DNA of 64,000 bases from contig NZ_CP141587.1 of assembly GCF_035593985.1 (NCBI RefSeq), positions 2,230,001-2,294,000 on the forward strand. Reading direction: 5' to 3'. Positions 49,435 through 57,146 of the stretch are shown one piece after another. Below the pieces are notes generated by a model that was given only the letters and a program-made list of their open reading frames with translations, was not told where the DNA came from and searched no databases. A program made the position numbers and the translations under genes. This DNA comes from Sphingomonas sp. LY29 (GTDB lineage: Bacteria; Pseudomonadota; Alphaproteobacteria; Sphingomonadales; Sphingomonadaceae). Numbering within the stretch: the first letter of the stretch is position 1; each line of letters opens with the position of its first letter.

Positions 49435-50355
49435 ATGGACAATAGCGCGTACCCTCAGTCCTTCGCTTTCGCCGATTATGCGGGGCCGCCGCCGGTCCTG
49501 ATCGCGGCCTCGACCGCCGCGGCGCACGACCGCGCGGCGCAGGAAATCGAAGCAGCGGGTTTGCGGATCGCGCCCATTTCGATCGCAGAAGCGCCGGCGC
49601 GGTTGTCGCTGCAGGCGGCCGCAAGCGCGCTATGGGTCGAGCTTGACGAAGAAGATGACGGCGACGCGCTGCTCGATCGGATCGAGGCGGATGCGGGTGA
49701 ACGCTTTCCCGCGATCGTCGCGGCGCCAATGTCGATGATCGACCGGGTGTTCGCGCGGCTTGGGGGCGGCGCGACCGAAGTCCTGATCGATCCAACGCCT
49801 TCGGACCGGGTCGCTGCCCTCTCGCTCGCGCTGGCGTCGCGATCGGATGGGGGCGTGCTGCACGACGTTGCCGCCGAACCGAGCGCGCAGCGGTTGCGGC
49901 AATTGTCCGAGGAGGTCAGCCGGATCGCGGCGACCCTGGCGCGCCTGTCGACCGGGCCGGCGGTCGCCACGCTCGACCGTCCCGAGCCGGCCGCGCAGCC
50001 GGGCGAAGCGCCCGCGGTGGCGAGCGAGACCATCCGCCAGATCATTCGCGCGCGTCGGTTGCGCGCGCGCTTCTTCGCCGAAGATCTGTTCGCGGATCCC
50101 GCCTGGGACATGCTGCTCGATCTGTTGGCGGCGGAGATCGCGCAGCACCGCGTGCCGGTGTCGTCGTTGTGCATCGCCGCGTCGGTTCCGCCCACGACCG
50201 CGCTTCGCTGGATCAAGACGATGACGGACAACGGCCTGTTCAAGCGCCGCGCCGACCCGCACGACGGGCGGCGGGTGTTCGTCGAATTGGCGCCCGACGC
50301 GAGCAATGCGTTGCGGCGGTACTTTGGCGAAGTCGGCAAGATGACGGTCATCTGA
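49435..50355 (+). CDS. MarR/winged-helix regulator with degenerate N-terminal receiver-like domain
   Basis: From ATG 49435 the protein is 306 residues. The first 160 or so form alternating hydrophobic strands and helices (VLIAASTAAAHDRAAQEIEA ... LLDRIEADAGERFPAIVAAP) that resemble a receiver fold without a recognisable phosphorylation site. The C-terminus is a winged helix: RRLRARFFAEDLFADPAWDM, HRVPVSSLCIAASVPPTTAL, RWIKTMTDNGLFKRRADPHD. It probably binds DNA. The unknown partner is divergent at 49047-49298. Confidence 0.75.
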   Translation: MDNSAYPQSFAFADYAGPPPVLIAASTAAAHDRAAQEIEAAGLRIAPISIAEAPARLSLQAAASALWVELDEEDDGDALLDRIEADAGERFPAIVAAPMSMIDRVFARLGGGATEVLIDPTPSDRVAALSLALASRSDGGVLHDVAAEPSAQRLRQLSEEVSRIAATLARLSTGPAVATLDRPEPAAQPGEAPAVASETIRQIIRARRLRARFFAEDLFADPAWDMLLDLLAAEIAQHRVPVSSLCIAASVPPTTALRWIKTMTDNGLFKRRADPHDGRRVFVELAPDASNALRRYFGEVGKMTVI

Positions 50356-50363
50356 GTACTCAG

Positions 50364-50413
50364 GCTGTTCGATCCATCATGCATAACTGCCACGCGCTGT
50401 TCGACATATCGAA
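50364..50413 (+). promoter_or_regulatory. operator-like direct repeat upstream of the 50438 regulator
   Basis: GCTGTTCGA occurs twice, at 50364-50372 and 50396-50404, 32 bases apart. The second overlaps a palindrome TTCGA-CATA-TCGAA (50400-50413). It sits 25 bases before ATG 50438, a suitable place for an autoregulatory site. Confidence 0.45.
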
Positions 50414-50437
50414 GATGCCTCCATTTCGGATCAATCC

Positions 50438-51121
50438 ATGAGCGCGGGGGATCGGCTGGTGGAGGAGTTGCTTCGCCTGCAGCCCGAGGGGATGAGCGCC
50501 AATCGGTGGGCGGTGGAAGCCGGACTGGGACGAACAGTGTGGGCGGACATGCGTCGCCACGGCAATCCGTCGCGGCGGACGCTGGAAAAGTTGCTGGTCG
50601 CGGCGGGGTCGTCGTTGGCGGAGTTCGAGGCGCTTCGAGCGGATGGCATTGTCGACGTGGCCGACGCCAAGTCCGGCGTGGGCGACTTCAGGCCGAGCTG
50701 GCGGTCGGGGCGGGAGCCCGGACTGCCGCTTCATGCGTCGACGGCGGCGGGCGATTACATGCCGTCGTCGGGGATCGGCTTGATCCGGATCGATCGCGCG
50801 CACGTGACCGAGCGGATCGAGCGGCCGAAATCATTGGCAGGGGCTGCAAACGCCTTCGCCTTCGTCATGATCGGCACCATGATGTGGCCGCGCTTCAGGC
50901 CCGGTCGGCGACTGGCGGTCGTTCCCGACGCGGCGGTCGCGATCGGCGATGACGTGCTGGTATCGCTTGGCGACGACAGCCTTTCGACGTGCATCGTCGC
51001 CGAAGTCGTGCGCAAGACTCCGGCGATGATCGAGCTTCGCCAGTATAATCCGGACGTGCTGTTCGCGGTGCCGCTCGACCGGGTCGGAGCGGTCCACCGG
51101 ATCGCGGGTGAGTTGATCTAG
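50438..51121 (+). CDS. S24-like repressor-type regulator
   Basis: The 227-residue protein has an N-terminal helix-turn-helix-like domain (SANRWAVEAGLGRTVWADMR ... PSRRTLEKLLVAAGSSLAEF) and a C-terminal beta-rich region (ANAFAFVMIGTMMWPRFRPG, VAIGDDVLVSLGDDSLSTCI, AVPLDRVGAVHRIAGELI) like a LexA/CI peptidase domain. The serine of the usual (G/A)-S-M motif is replaced, reading GTMMWPRF, so self-cleavage is doubtful. A repressor that senses something other than RecA is likely. It is not next to prophage genes. Confidence 0.72.
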   Translation: MSAGDRLVEELLRLQPEGMSANRWAVEAGLGRTVWADMRRHGNPSRRTLEKLLVAAGSSLAEFEALRADGIVDVADAKSGVGDFRPSWRSGREPGLPLHASTAAGDYMPSSGIGLIRIDRAHVTERIERPKSLAGAANAFAFVMIGTMMWPRFRPGRRLAVVPDAAVAIGDDVLVSLGDDSLSTCIVAEVVRKTPAMIELRQYNPDVLFAVPLDRVGAVHRIAGELI

Positions 51122-51253
51122 CTTAAAACGCTATCGCTTTTTTCCCGCACAGCCTTGGCGAGCGTCTCGTGATCGTCGGTTCCAAGCGCGCGACCCTCGC
51201 TTCGCTCGTGATCGTCGGCTTCGCCATGCCCCCGGCATGGCTCCAGGCGACGA

Positions 51254-51329
51254 TGGTGGGCGCTGACGGGCTCGAACCGCCGACCCTCTCGGTGTAAACG
51301 AGATGCTCTACCAACTGAGCTAAGCGCCC
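51254..51329 (-). tRNA. tRNA-Val (anticodon TAC)
   Basis: On the minus strand the 76-base sequence starts GGGCGCTTAGCTCAG at 51329, has anticodon stem TCTCG/CGAGA around TTTACAC, so anticodon TAC, then GGTTCGAGCC in the T-arm and the pairing acceptor strand AGCGCCC with encoded CCA at 51254-51256. The cloverleaf is complete and normal. Confidence 0.95.
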
Positions 51330-51389
51330 GCTCGACGCGGTTCGGGGCCCGATGCCACGCCGCTTGACCGAGGGCAAGTCAGCCCGACG

Positions 51390-51953
51390 TCAAAGCGCGC
51401 GCACAAGCCGCACCGCGACCGCTGCCCACGGAGGATCGGCGATCACGCTCTGGCGGCCGCCGGCACCCGGGGGGAGCAGGTGGAGCTTGCCATCCTCACG
51501 CCCGATCAGTCGGCCGAACAGGAAGCGCCCGGCGGGACGAGGGACGAGGAGGTCGCGGTTCAGCGCCTGGCCGTAGGCGTCGGCCTCAAGCCGCTCACAC
51601 CAGATTTCGTCACCGGCGCGATAATCGCCAACGCTCGACGCGACCGTGATCGCCATCTGACCCGGGCCGACCTTGGGCGGGACCACCAGCGCGGCCCGCC
51701 GCGGCGCGGTCACGCCATTGTGGCCAAGGATCGCGGCGACGGGCAGCTCGGCGCGATCGGGGTGATCGACGAGGTCGGACGCCTCGACTCCCAACGCGGT
51801 TGCGATTCGGTTGAGCCAGCCAACCGAAACGGTTCTCGTGCCTGTTTCCAATCGGCCAACCGTCTGCGGAGTGGTGGGTGGAGAGCAGCGGCGAGCAACC
51901 TCGTCGAGCGTCAAACCTCGCGCGCACCTGACTTCGCGGATCCTCGTAATCAC
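51390..51953 (-). CDS. XRE-family regulator
   Basis: The 187-residue protein has an N-terminal XRE helix-turn-helix: ITRIREVRCARGLTLDEVAR, then TPQTVGRLETGTRTVSVGWL, NRIATALGVEASDL. The remaining 110 residues are beta-rich with Trp and Gly (GDYRAGDEIWCERLEADAYG; RFLFGRLIGREDGKLHLLPP) like an S24 dimerisation or sensor domain, without a Ser-Lys dyad. It is divergent from the DUF6456 gene at 52049; two inverted repeats lie between. It may regulate both. Confidence 0.82.
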   Translation of the reverse strand: MITRIREVRCARGLTLDEVARRCSPPTTPQTVGRLETGTRTVSVGWLNRIATALGVEASDLVDHPDRAELPVAAILGHNGVTAPRRAALVVPPKVGPGQMAITVASSVGDYRAGDEIWCERLEADAYGQALNRDLLVPRPAGRFLFGRLIGREDGKLHLLPPGAGGRQSVIADPPWAAVAVRLVRAL

Positions 51954-51973
51954 GGGCCTACTCCTGCAAAAGC

Positions 51974-52020
51974 GAACCTTATCGGTTCACCTCTGTCCTA
52001 CAGTTTTGCCGATGTGGCAA
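51974..52020. promoter_or_regulatory. pair of operator-like inverted repeats in a divergent promoter region
   Basis: GAACC-TTATC-GGTTC (51974-51988) and TTGCC-GATGT-GGCAA (52006-52020) are both perfect 5-5-5 inverted repeats. Their centres are 32 bases apart, about three helical turns. They fill the 95-base gap between the XRE regulator and DUF6456 genes. Binding by the XRE protein is a reasonable guess. Confidence 0.5.
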
Positions 52021-52048
52021 GTGGCGGCGACAGATGAAGGAGTAGATT

Positions 52049-52543
52049 ATGTCGAACCGCCTGATCGCCGAGCGTGCCATCGAGGGAGATGTCGTCGTTG
52101 CAAGGAAGGGGGCGGGCAGAGCCGCGCGGTCGGTCGCGGTCAATCTTTCCGAAAGTCCGCTCGGATGGCTGTTGTCGCGCGGGCATCTGACCCGCCGTCA
52201 ATATGAGGCTGGCGAGCGACTGCGGCTCGACTGGGAGCGCAGTCAGTTGCCGCCGCGCGTGACGATGGCCTGGAACCCGGCGCCCGTGTCGCGCGGGAAG
52301 GGAGGGGCCGCGCCCGACATCGACCTCAATGGATCGCAAATCGACGCGCGGCGTCGGTTCGAAGCGGCGGTCGAGGCGGCGGGTCCGGGGCTGTCCGACA
52401 TTCTGTGGCGCATCGTCTGTGCCGGAGAGGGCATGCGCGATGCCGAGACCGCGCTCGGTTGGCCGGCGCGCGCGGGGAAGTTGGTGCTTTCGATGGCGCT
52501 CGACCGGGTCGGCGATCACTTCCGGATGCCGCGAAGCGCTTGA
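52049..52543 (+). CDS. DUF6456 domain protein
   Basis: The 164-residue protein matches the alphaproteobacterial DUF6456 type by recognition: NLSESPLGWLLSRGHLTRRQ, YEAGERLRLDWERSQLPPRV, TMAWNPAPV, and a C-terminal half with ARRRFEAAVEAAGPGLSDIL and ETALGWPARAGKLVLSMALD. The last block looks like a helix-turn-helix. Members are small proteins often found beside regulators. A start ATG 52049 follows GAAGGAG. The phage protein at 4229 has the same layout. Confidence 0.82.
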   Translation: MSNRLIAERAIEGDVVVARKGAGRAARSVAVNLSESPLGWLLSRGHLTRRQYEAGERLRLDWERSQLPPRVTMAWNPAPVSRGKGGAAPDIDLNGSQIDARRRFEAAVEAAGPGLSDILWRIVCAGEGMRDAETALGWPARAGKLVLSMALDRVGDHFRMPRSA

Positions 52544-52595
52544 TCCTGAGGCGGCTCTCGGCTGTGGTGACGCTCCTTCTTACCGGAGCCACTTC

Positions 52596-53243
52596 ATGAT
52601 CATCTATGGGTCCAGCCTGTCGCCCTATGTCCGCAAGGTTCTTGTCGTCGCGAGCGAGAAGGGGGTACCCTTCGACCTCAAGACGATCGGCCTTGGCGAT
52701 CCCGATCCGGCGTTCCGCGCGGCCAGTCCGTTCGGGAAGATGCCGGCGCTGGTCGACGGCGATTACGCGCTCAGCGATTCAAGCGCGATCGCTCATTATC
52801 TGGAGGCGAAATTTCCCGATCCGGCGCTGATCCCGGCCGATGCGCAGCAGCGGGGGAAGGTCATCTGGTTCGAGGAATTTGCCGACACGATGCTGATGGA
52901 ATGCGGGCGCAAGATGTTCTTCAATCGCGTGGTCGCGCCGCGCTTCCTCAAGCGGGAAGGGAATGCCGAAGTGGCCGACAAGGCCGAGCGCGAGGAATTG
53001 CCGCCGCTGCTCGATTATCTCGAGGGCGCGCTCGCGGGCCGAGATTATTTGGTCGGGGAGAGTCTGACGCTGGCGGACATCGCGGTAGCGAGCGTCTTGG
53101 TGAATCTGGAGCATTGCGGCGCGGCGGTGGAGGCCGGTCGCTGGCCGGGTGTTGCCGCATTCGGGGCGAGGATCCACGCGCGACCGTCGTTCACGGCGTT
53201 CCTGGAACGCGAGCGGGCGGCGCTGGCGCGGCCGCTGGCCTGA
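52596..53243 (+). CDS. glutathione S-transferase family protein
   Basis: From ATG 52596 the protein is 215 residues. N-terminal thioredoxin-like domain: MIIYGSSLSPYVRKVLVVAS (Ser in the catalytic position), then SPFGKMPALVDGDYALSDSS with the cis-Pro and the glutathione-binding DSS. C-terminal all-helix domain with the conserved LVGESLTLADIAVASVLVNL. It probably conjugates or reduces an electrophile; the substrate is unknown. A start far upstream overlaps the DUF6456 gene and is rejected. It ends at a terminator shared with the next gene. Confidence 0.9.
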   Translation: MIIYGSSLSPYVRKVLVVASEKGVPFDLKTIGLGDPDPAFRAASPFGKMPALVDGDYALSDSSAIAHYLEAKFPDPALIPADAQQRGKVIWFEEFADTMLMECGRKMFFNRVVAPRFLKREGNAEVADKAEREELPPLLDYLEGALAGRDYLVGESLTLADIAVASVLVNLEHCGAAVEAGRWPGVAAFGARIHARPSFTAFLERERAALARPLA

Positions 53244-53250
53244 ATGAAAA

Positions 53251-53285
53251 CGGGAGCGCCTCCGGTCGGAAGCGCTCCCGTCGAA
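53251..53285 (-). terminator. terminator between convergent genes
   Basis: CGGGAGCGC (53251-53259) and GCGCTCCCG (53272-53280) form a 9-bp stem with a 12-base loop. On the minus strand it is followed by TTTTCA, so it ends the transcript of the 53301 gene; on the plus strand there is no T-run. Confidence 0.75.
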
Positions 53286-53300
53286 CGGTCGAAGCGACGC

Positions 53301-53699
53301 TTACTCTGCGGCGCCCTGTCCGTCCTTGGCGAAATCGCTCGACTCATCGTCGATCAGCGATTCGCTGCTGTCGCTGGCGCCGTCCGAACCGACGAAGCCG
53401 GACGATTTACCGCCGGTCGTCGCCGACTGGCTGCTGCCTTCGATGTCGCTCGACTGACCGAGCCCGCCGGTGGGCTCGTCGAGCATCGCGTCCGACTGAC
53501 GCTCGCTGCCGTAATCGGCCTGACCGGTCTCGAAGCTTTCAGACTGGCCGACGCCCTGTTGTCCGCCGAGCGGTTGCTGTCCGGCCTGGAGATCCTTTTC
53601 CTGGCTGGCTTGCTCGGGCTGGGCCTGCTGGCTGCCGATCGGCTGCTGCGCCGACTGCGACTTGCTGATGTCGCTATTCTGATTGTCGCGATTTTCCAT
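53301..53699 (-). CDS. hydrophilic low-complexity protein
   Basis: The 132-residue protein, starting at ATG 53699, is made of Gln, Ser, Gly, Asp and Glu with almost no hydrophobic residues (SQSAQQPIGSQQAQPEQASQ; SGFVGSDGASDSSESLIDDE). It is probably unfolded in isolation, and could be a stress-protection (hydrophilin-like) protein, by composition only. AAGGATGACCTC lies upstream. It has its own terminator. Confidence 0.7.
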   Translation of the reverse strand: MENRDNQNSDISKSQSAQQPIGSQQAQPEQASQEKDLQAGQQPLGGQQGVGQSESFETGQADYGSERQSDAMLDEPTGGLGQSSDIEGSSQSATTGGKSSGFVGSDGASDSSESLIDDESSDFAKDGQGAAE

Positions 53700-53901
53700 G
53701 AGGTCATCCTTCCATCGTCACCCCGAGCTCTCGGATGACAAACAAGGAGCGAAGGCTTGCCGTTCCTGCGCGGCGCGGGCGTTTGCGACGGGCCGATGGC
53801 GGGAAGATTCATCTGGATCAGTCGGTGCCGCAACGATGGAGCTTGCGAGCCAATTCGCCCGCCGGTCGCGACGGCGCGAATGCGACGGGCCGAAAAGAAA
53901 A

Positions 53902-53931
53902 GGGCCACCGAAGCGGCTGCTCCGGTGGCCC
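53902..53931 (-). terminator. terminator of the rpsF-rpsR-rplI operon
   Basis: GGGCCACCG (53902-53910) and CGGTGGCCC (53923-53931) form a 9-bp stem with a 12-base loop. On the minus strand it is followed by TTTTCTTTT, a good intrinsic terminator. It lies 26 bases after the rplI stop. Confidence 0.85.
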
Positions 53932-53956
53932 CAATTTCGTGCGACGATGCCTGAGG

Positions 53957-54574
53957 TTAGGCGGCGTCGCCTTCGCTGGCTTCCGCCGGCGCTGCTTCGT
54001 CGGTCGCATCCGCGTCCGCAGTCGCGCCCGGCTCGGCGTTGGGATCGTAATCCTCGGTGAAGCCGGCTTCGTCCTTTTCGAACATCGCCGCCATCACGTC
54101 GACGCCCTGCGCCTGAAGCTCTGCTTCCTCCGGCGAGCGAGCGACGTTTACCTTGACGGTCACCGCCACTTCGGCGTGGAGAACGACCTTCACTTCATGC
54201 ATGCCGATCGACTTGATCGGACGCTGCAGAACGACCTGGCTCTTGGTGACCTTGGCACCGTCGGCCTCAAGGGCTTCGACGATGTCGCGGGCCGAAACCG
54301 AACCGTAAAGCTGGCCGGTGTTCGATGCCTGGCGGATGAGCTGGACGGTCTTGCCGTCGACGTCCTTGGAAGCGACTTCGGCTTCCGAACGACGCGACGC
54401 ATTGTCGGCTTCGATCTTGGCGCGGTTAGCTTCGAACAGCTTCTTGTTGCTGGCGTTGGCGCGCAGGGCCTTCTTGTTGGGAAGAAGGAAATTGCGGGCA
54501 AAGCCGTTCTTGACGGTGACGATGTCACCGATGGCGCCGAGTTTCTCGACGCGCTCGAGCAGGATGACTTCCAT
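53957..54574 (-). CDS. rplI: 50S ribosomal protein L9
   Basis: The 205-residue product has the classic L9 N-terminus: MEVILLERVEKLGAIGDIVT, VKNGFARNFLLPNKKA. The C-terminal domain (about 80-150) with LYGSVSARDIVEAL follows. The last 55 residues are an acidic extension rich in Ala, Glu and Asp, which makes the protein longer than the usual 150. It is third in the operon after rpsF and rpsR, 12 bases apart, and is followed by a terminator. Confidence 0.97.
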   Translation of the reverse strand: MEVILLERVEKLGAIGDIVTVKNGFARNFLLPNKKALRANASNKKLFEANRAKIEADNASRRSEAEVASKDVDGKTVQLIRQASNTGQLYGSVSARDIVEALEADGAKVTKSQVVLQRPIKSIGMHEVKVVLHAEVAVTVKVNVARSPEEAELQAQGVDVMAAMFEKDEAGFTEDYDPNAEPGATADADATDEAAPAEASEGDAA

Positions 54575-54586
54575 CGCTAGCTCTCC

Positions 54587-54811
54587 TTACTTCACGACAT
54601 AGGGAAGCAGGCCGATGTGGCGGGCGCGCTTGATCGCCTTGGCCAGCTCGCGCTGCTTCTTGGTGCTCACCGCGGTGATGCGGCTCGGGACGATCTTGCC
54701 ACGCTCGGACACGAAGCCCTGAAGCAAGCGGACGTCCTTATAGTCGATGACCGGGGCGCCCTTGCCCGAGAACGGGCAGCTCTTGCGGCGGCGGAAAAAG
54801 GGACGAGCCAT
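54587..54811 (-). CDS. rpsR: 30S ribosomal protein S18
   Basis: The 74-residue protein is full length and typical: [20 protein letters not shown], then [20 protein letters not shown] and [20 protein letters not shown] ending [11 protein letters not shown]18 binds S6 in the platform of the small subunit, consistent with rpsF directly upstream, 3 bases away. Confidence 0.98.
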   Translation of the reverse strand: MARPFFRRRKSCPFSGKGAPVIDYKDVRLLQGFVSERGKIVPSRITAVSTKKQRELAKAIKRARHIGLLPYVVK

Positions 54812-54814
54812 GGG

Positions 54815-55252
54815 TTAAGCCTCCTGCTCGGCGCGCGGGGCGCGCTCGGGACGGTCGCCGCGGTCACCACGGTCGCCACGGTCGTCGCGGCGCGGGCCAC
54901 GATCACCACGGTCGCCGCGCTCGCTGCGCTCCGACTTGCGCATCATGGCCGACGGGCCGGCCTCGTGGGCGTCGACGCGAATGGTCATGAAGCGGATGAT
55001 GTCTTCGTTGATACCGGTCTGGCGCTCCAGCTCGGCGATCGCCGCGGGCGGGGCATCGACGTCGAGCATGACGTAATGGGCCTTGCGGTTCTTGGCGATG
55101 CGGTAAGCGAGGCCGCGCAGGCCCCAGGTTTCCGTCTTGGTGACCTTGCCGCCGTTGTCGGCGATGATCTTGGTCGCGTTTTCCGCGAGCGTATCGACCT
55201 GGGCTTGAGCCAGATCCTGACGCGCGAGGAAAACATGCTCGTAAAGAGGCAT
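54815..55252 (-). CDS. rpsF: 30S ribosomal protein S6
   Basis: From ATG 55252 the protein has 145 residues. The core is the S6 ferredoxin-like fold: [59 protein letters not shown]. The last 45 residues are a low-complexity tail of Arg-Gly-Asp repeats ([16 protein letters not shown]), a common but variable S6 extension. An ATG at 55267 would add five residues (MMRRS). It heads the rpsF-rpsR-rplI operon, divergent from the 55462 gene; no clear promoter was picked out in the 209-base gap. Confidence 0.96.
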   Translation of the reverse strand: MPLYEHVFLARQDLAQAQVDTLAENATKIIADNGGKVTKTETWGLRGLAYRIAKNRKAHYVMLDVDAPPAAIAELERQTGINEDIIRFMTIRVDAHEAGPSAMMRKSERSERGDRGDRGPRRDDRGDRGDRGDRPERAPRAEQEA

Positions 55253-55461
55253 GCTTCTTCTCATCATGTTGGCCGATCGCTGACGCCGCCCAATGCGGAC
55301 GCCCCTCCGGCTGTCGTCTCAAATGCTTGAGGGCGGCGGAAACGAGTCCCGTCGCCCGGCGCGCCTATGGCGCAGGCACGCGCGAAAGGCAAGGCGACGA
55401 GGGAACCGTGGCACCGGTGCAAGCGCTGATGGTGCGAGTAGACGTAGTGGAGGGAAAGCGG

Positions 55462-55929
55462 ATGAAGAAGTTGTGGATCGGTGCAACCTTGCTGGCGAGC
55501 GTTCCTGTCGCGGCGCAGGGCCAACCCGCCGCGGGCCCGAACCCGGCGACCACGGCGGCCAGTCCGCCCGCCCGGTTGAGCGAGGCGCAGGCCAATGCGC
55601 GCCGTACGCCGCAGTTCAAACGCTGCATGAACAGCGGCGACGCCGCGCGCGGGGTGACGATGGGGATGAACAATTGCCTTGGCGCGGAGACGAAGCGGCA
55701 GGACGCGAAGCTTAATGCCACCTATCGCCGTATTATGGCGCGCCAGTCCACGCGGGGGAAGACGCGGCTGCAGATGCTGCAGCGGGCGTGGATCCCCGAA
55801 CGTGACGCGACCTGCAAGCGCGCGTCGGACGAGGCGCGGGGCGGGACGCTGAGCACGATCCTGTTCAGCGATTGCATCATCACCGAGACGATTCGCCGGA
55901 CGGCCTGGCTAGAACGCTATCGCGGCTGA
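55462..55929 (+). CDS. exported LprI-like (DUF1311) protein
   Basis: From ATG 55462, with GGAGGGAAAGCGG upstream, the protein has 155 residues. It has a signal peptide (MKKLWIGATLLASVPVAAQG) and a Pro/Ala-rich linker, then a four-Cys helical domain with CMNSGDAARGVTMGMNNCLG, LNATYRRIMA, LQRAWIPERDATCKRASDEA and FSDCIITETIRRTAWL. This is the LprI/DUF1311 pattern, whose members include lysozyme inhibitors. It lies in front of the Rieske gene with 47 bases between. Confidence 0.82.
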   Translation: MKKLWIGATLLASVPVAAQGQPAAGPNPATTAASPPARLSEAQANARRTPQFKRCMNSGDAARGVTMGMNNCLGAETKRQDAKLNATYRRIMARQSTRGKTRLQMLQRAWIPERDATCKRASDEARGGTLSTILFSDCIITETIRRTAWLERYRG

Positions 55930-55976
55930 TCGGCGGGGGAATTGAAGAGCGGAGCCCGCGCTGTCACAAGCGCGCG

Positions 55977-57146
55977 ATGGCGACCCTTTCCAATCTTCTG
56001 CCCCTGGCCGATCCGCTCGACGGCATGAGCCTGCCCGGCTGGCTTTATCATGACCCGGAATTCCTGGAGGCCGAGAAGCGGGCGTTCCTGCGCGCCGCGC
56101 CGCAAGTGGTGTGCCACGAGCGCGAGATCGTGGAGCCGGGCGAGTGGCGCAGCCTCGATTACCTGGGCGAGAGCGTGATCGTCATTCGCGGCGACGACGG
56201 CGAGGTCAGGGCGTTCGTCAACGTCTGCCGGCATCGCGGATCGCGCCTGCTCGACGGAAGCGGCGGGTGCGCGCGGGTGCTGACCTGTCCCTATCACGCG
56301 TGGAGCTACGCCCGTGACGGTCGGCTGGTCGGGGTGCCGCATCGGCACGAATATCCGGGGCTGGATGTCGATGCGCTGGGGCTGATCCCGGTGGCGCTCG
56401 AGAAGTGGCATGGTTTCCTGTTTGTCACGCTGGAAGCCGGGGCGCCGAGCGTGGCCGAGATGATGGCGCCGCATGAAGCCGAAGTGGCACCGTACCGGTT
56501 CGAGGAACTCGAGCCGATCGGGCGAGTGACGCTCCGGCCGCGGGCGCTCAACTGGAAGACGATCGCCGACAATTATTCGGACGGGCTTCATATCCCGGTC
56601 GGGCATCCGGGGCTGACGCGGCTGTTCGGTCGGAGTTACGCGGTTGAGGCTGGTGAGCATGTCGACCGGATGGAAGGCGAGCTTCGCGACGGACCCTCGG
56701 CCAACCCCAGCGAGCGGGCTTACCAGCACATGCTGCCCGAGGTGGCGCACCTTCCGGCGAGTCACCGGCGCAAATGGCTCTACTTCAAGCTGTTCCCCAA
56801 CGTCGCCTTCGACATTTACCCCGACCAGGTCGACTTCATGCAATTCCTGCCGGTCAGCGCGACCGAGACGGTGATCCGCGAAATCAGCTACGCCTTGCCC
56901 GATGACCGTCGCGAGATGCGCGCGACGCGCTACCTCAACTGGCGGATCAACCGGCGGGTGAACGAAGAAGACACCGACCTGATCGAGCGCGTGCAGGCGG
57001 GAATGGCGAGCCCGGCCTACATCGCCGGCCCTCTGGGCACGAGCGAAGTGTGCCTGCGCAGTTTCGCCCAGAAGGTGCGGGCATTTATTCCCGCGGCGCG
57101 GTCGGAACAGTCTCCGCCGCCGGGATGGTCGCGAAGCGCCGGCTGA
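55977..57146 (+). CDS. Rieske-type ring-hydroxylating oxygenase, alpha subunit-like
   Basis: From ATG 55977 the protein is 389 residues. The Rieske [2Fe-2S] site is complete: CRHRG (Cys84, His86) and CPYHAW (Cys104, His107). The catalytic domain has the iron-binding set in ADNYSDGLHIPVGHPGLTRL (D..H....H). This is the fold of aromatic or quaternary-ammonium oxygenase alpha subunits. No reductase, ferredoxin or small subunit is adjacent, so its electron donor and substrate are unknown. Its 3' end overlaps the permease gene on the other strand by 62 bases. Confidence 0.9.
   Translation: MATLSNLLPLADPLDGMSLPGWLYHDPEFLEAEKRAFLRAAPQVVCHEREIVEPGEWRSLDYLGESVIVIRGDDGEVRAFVNVCRHRGSRLLDGSGGCARVLTCPYHAWSYARDGRLVGVPHRHEYPGLDVDALGLIPVALEKWHGFLFVTLEAGAPSVAEMMAPHEAEVAPYRFEELEPIGRVTLRPRALNWKTIADNYSDGLHIPVGHPGLTRLFGRSYAVEAGEHVDRMEGELRDGPSANPSERAYQHMLPEVAHLPASHRRKWLYFKLFPNVAFDIYPDQVDFMQFLPVSATETVIREISYALPDDRREMRATRYLNWRINRRVNEEDTDLIERVQAGMASPAYIAGPLGTSEVCLRSFAQKVRAFIPAARSEQSPPPGWSRSAG

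Noticed and set aside
51123..51377. 84-codon minus-strand frame across the tRNA
   Set aside because: It only exists because the tRNA-Val gene and its flanks lack stops; no ribosome-binding site and no protein character.
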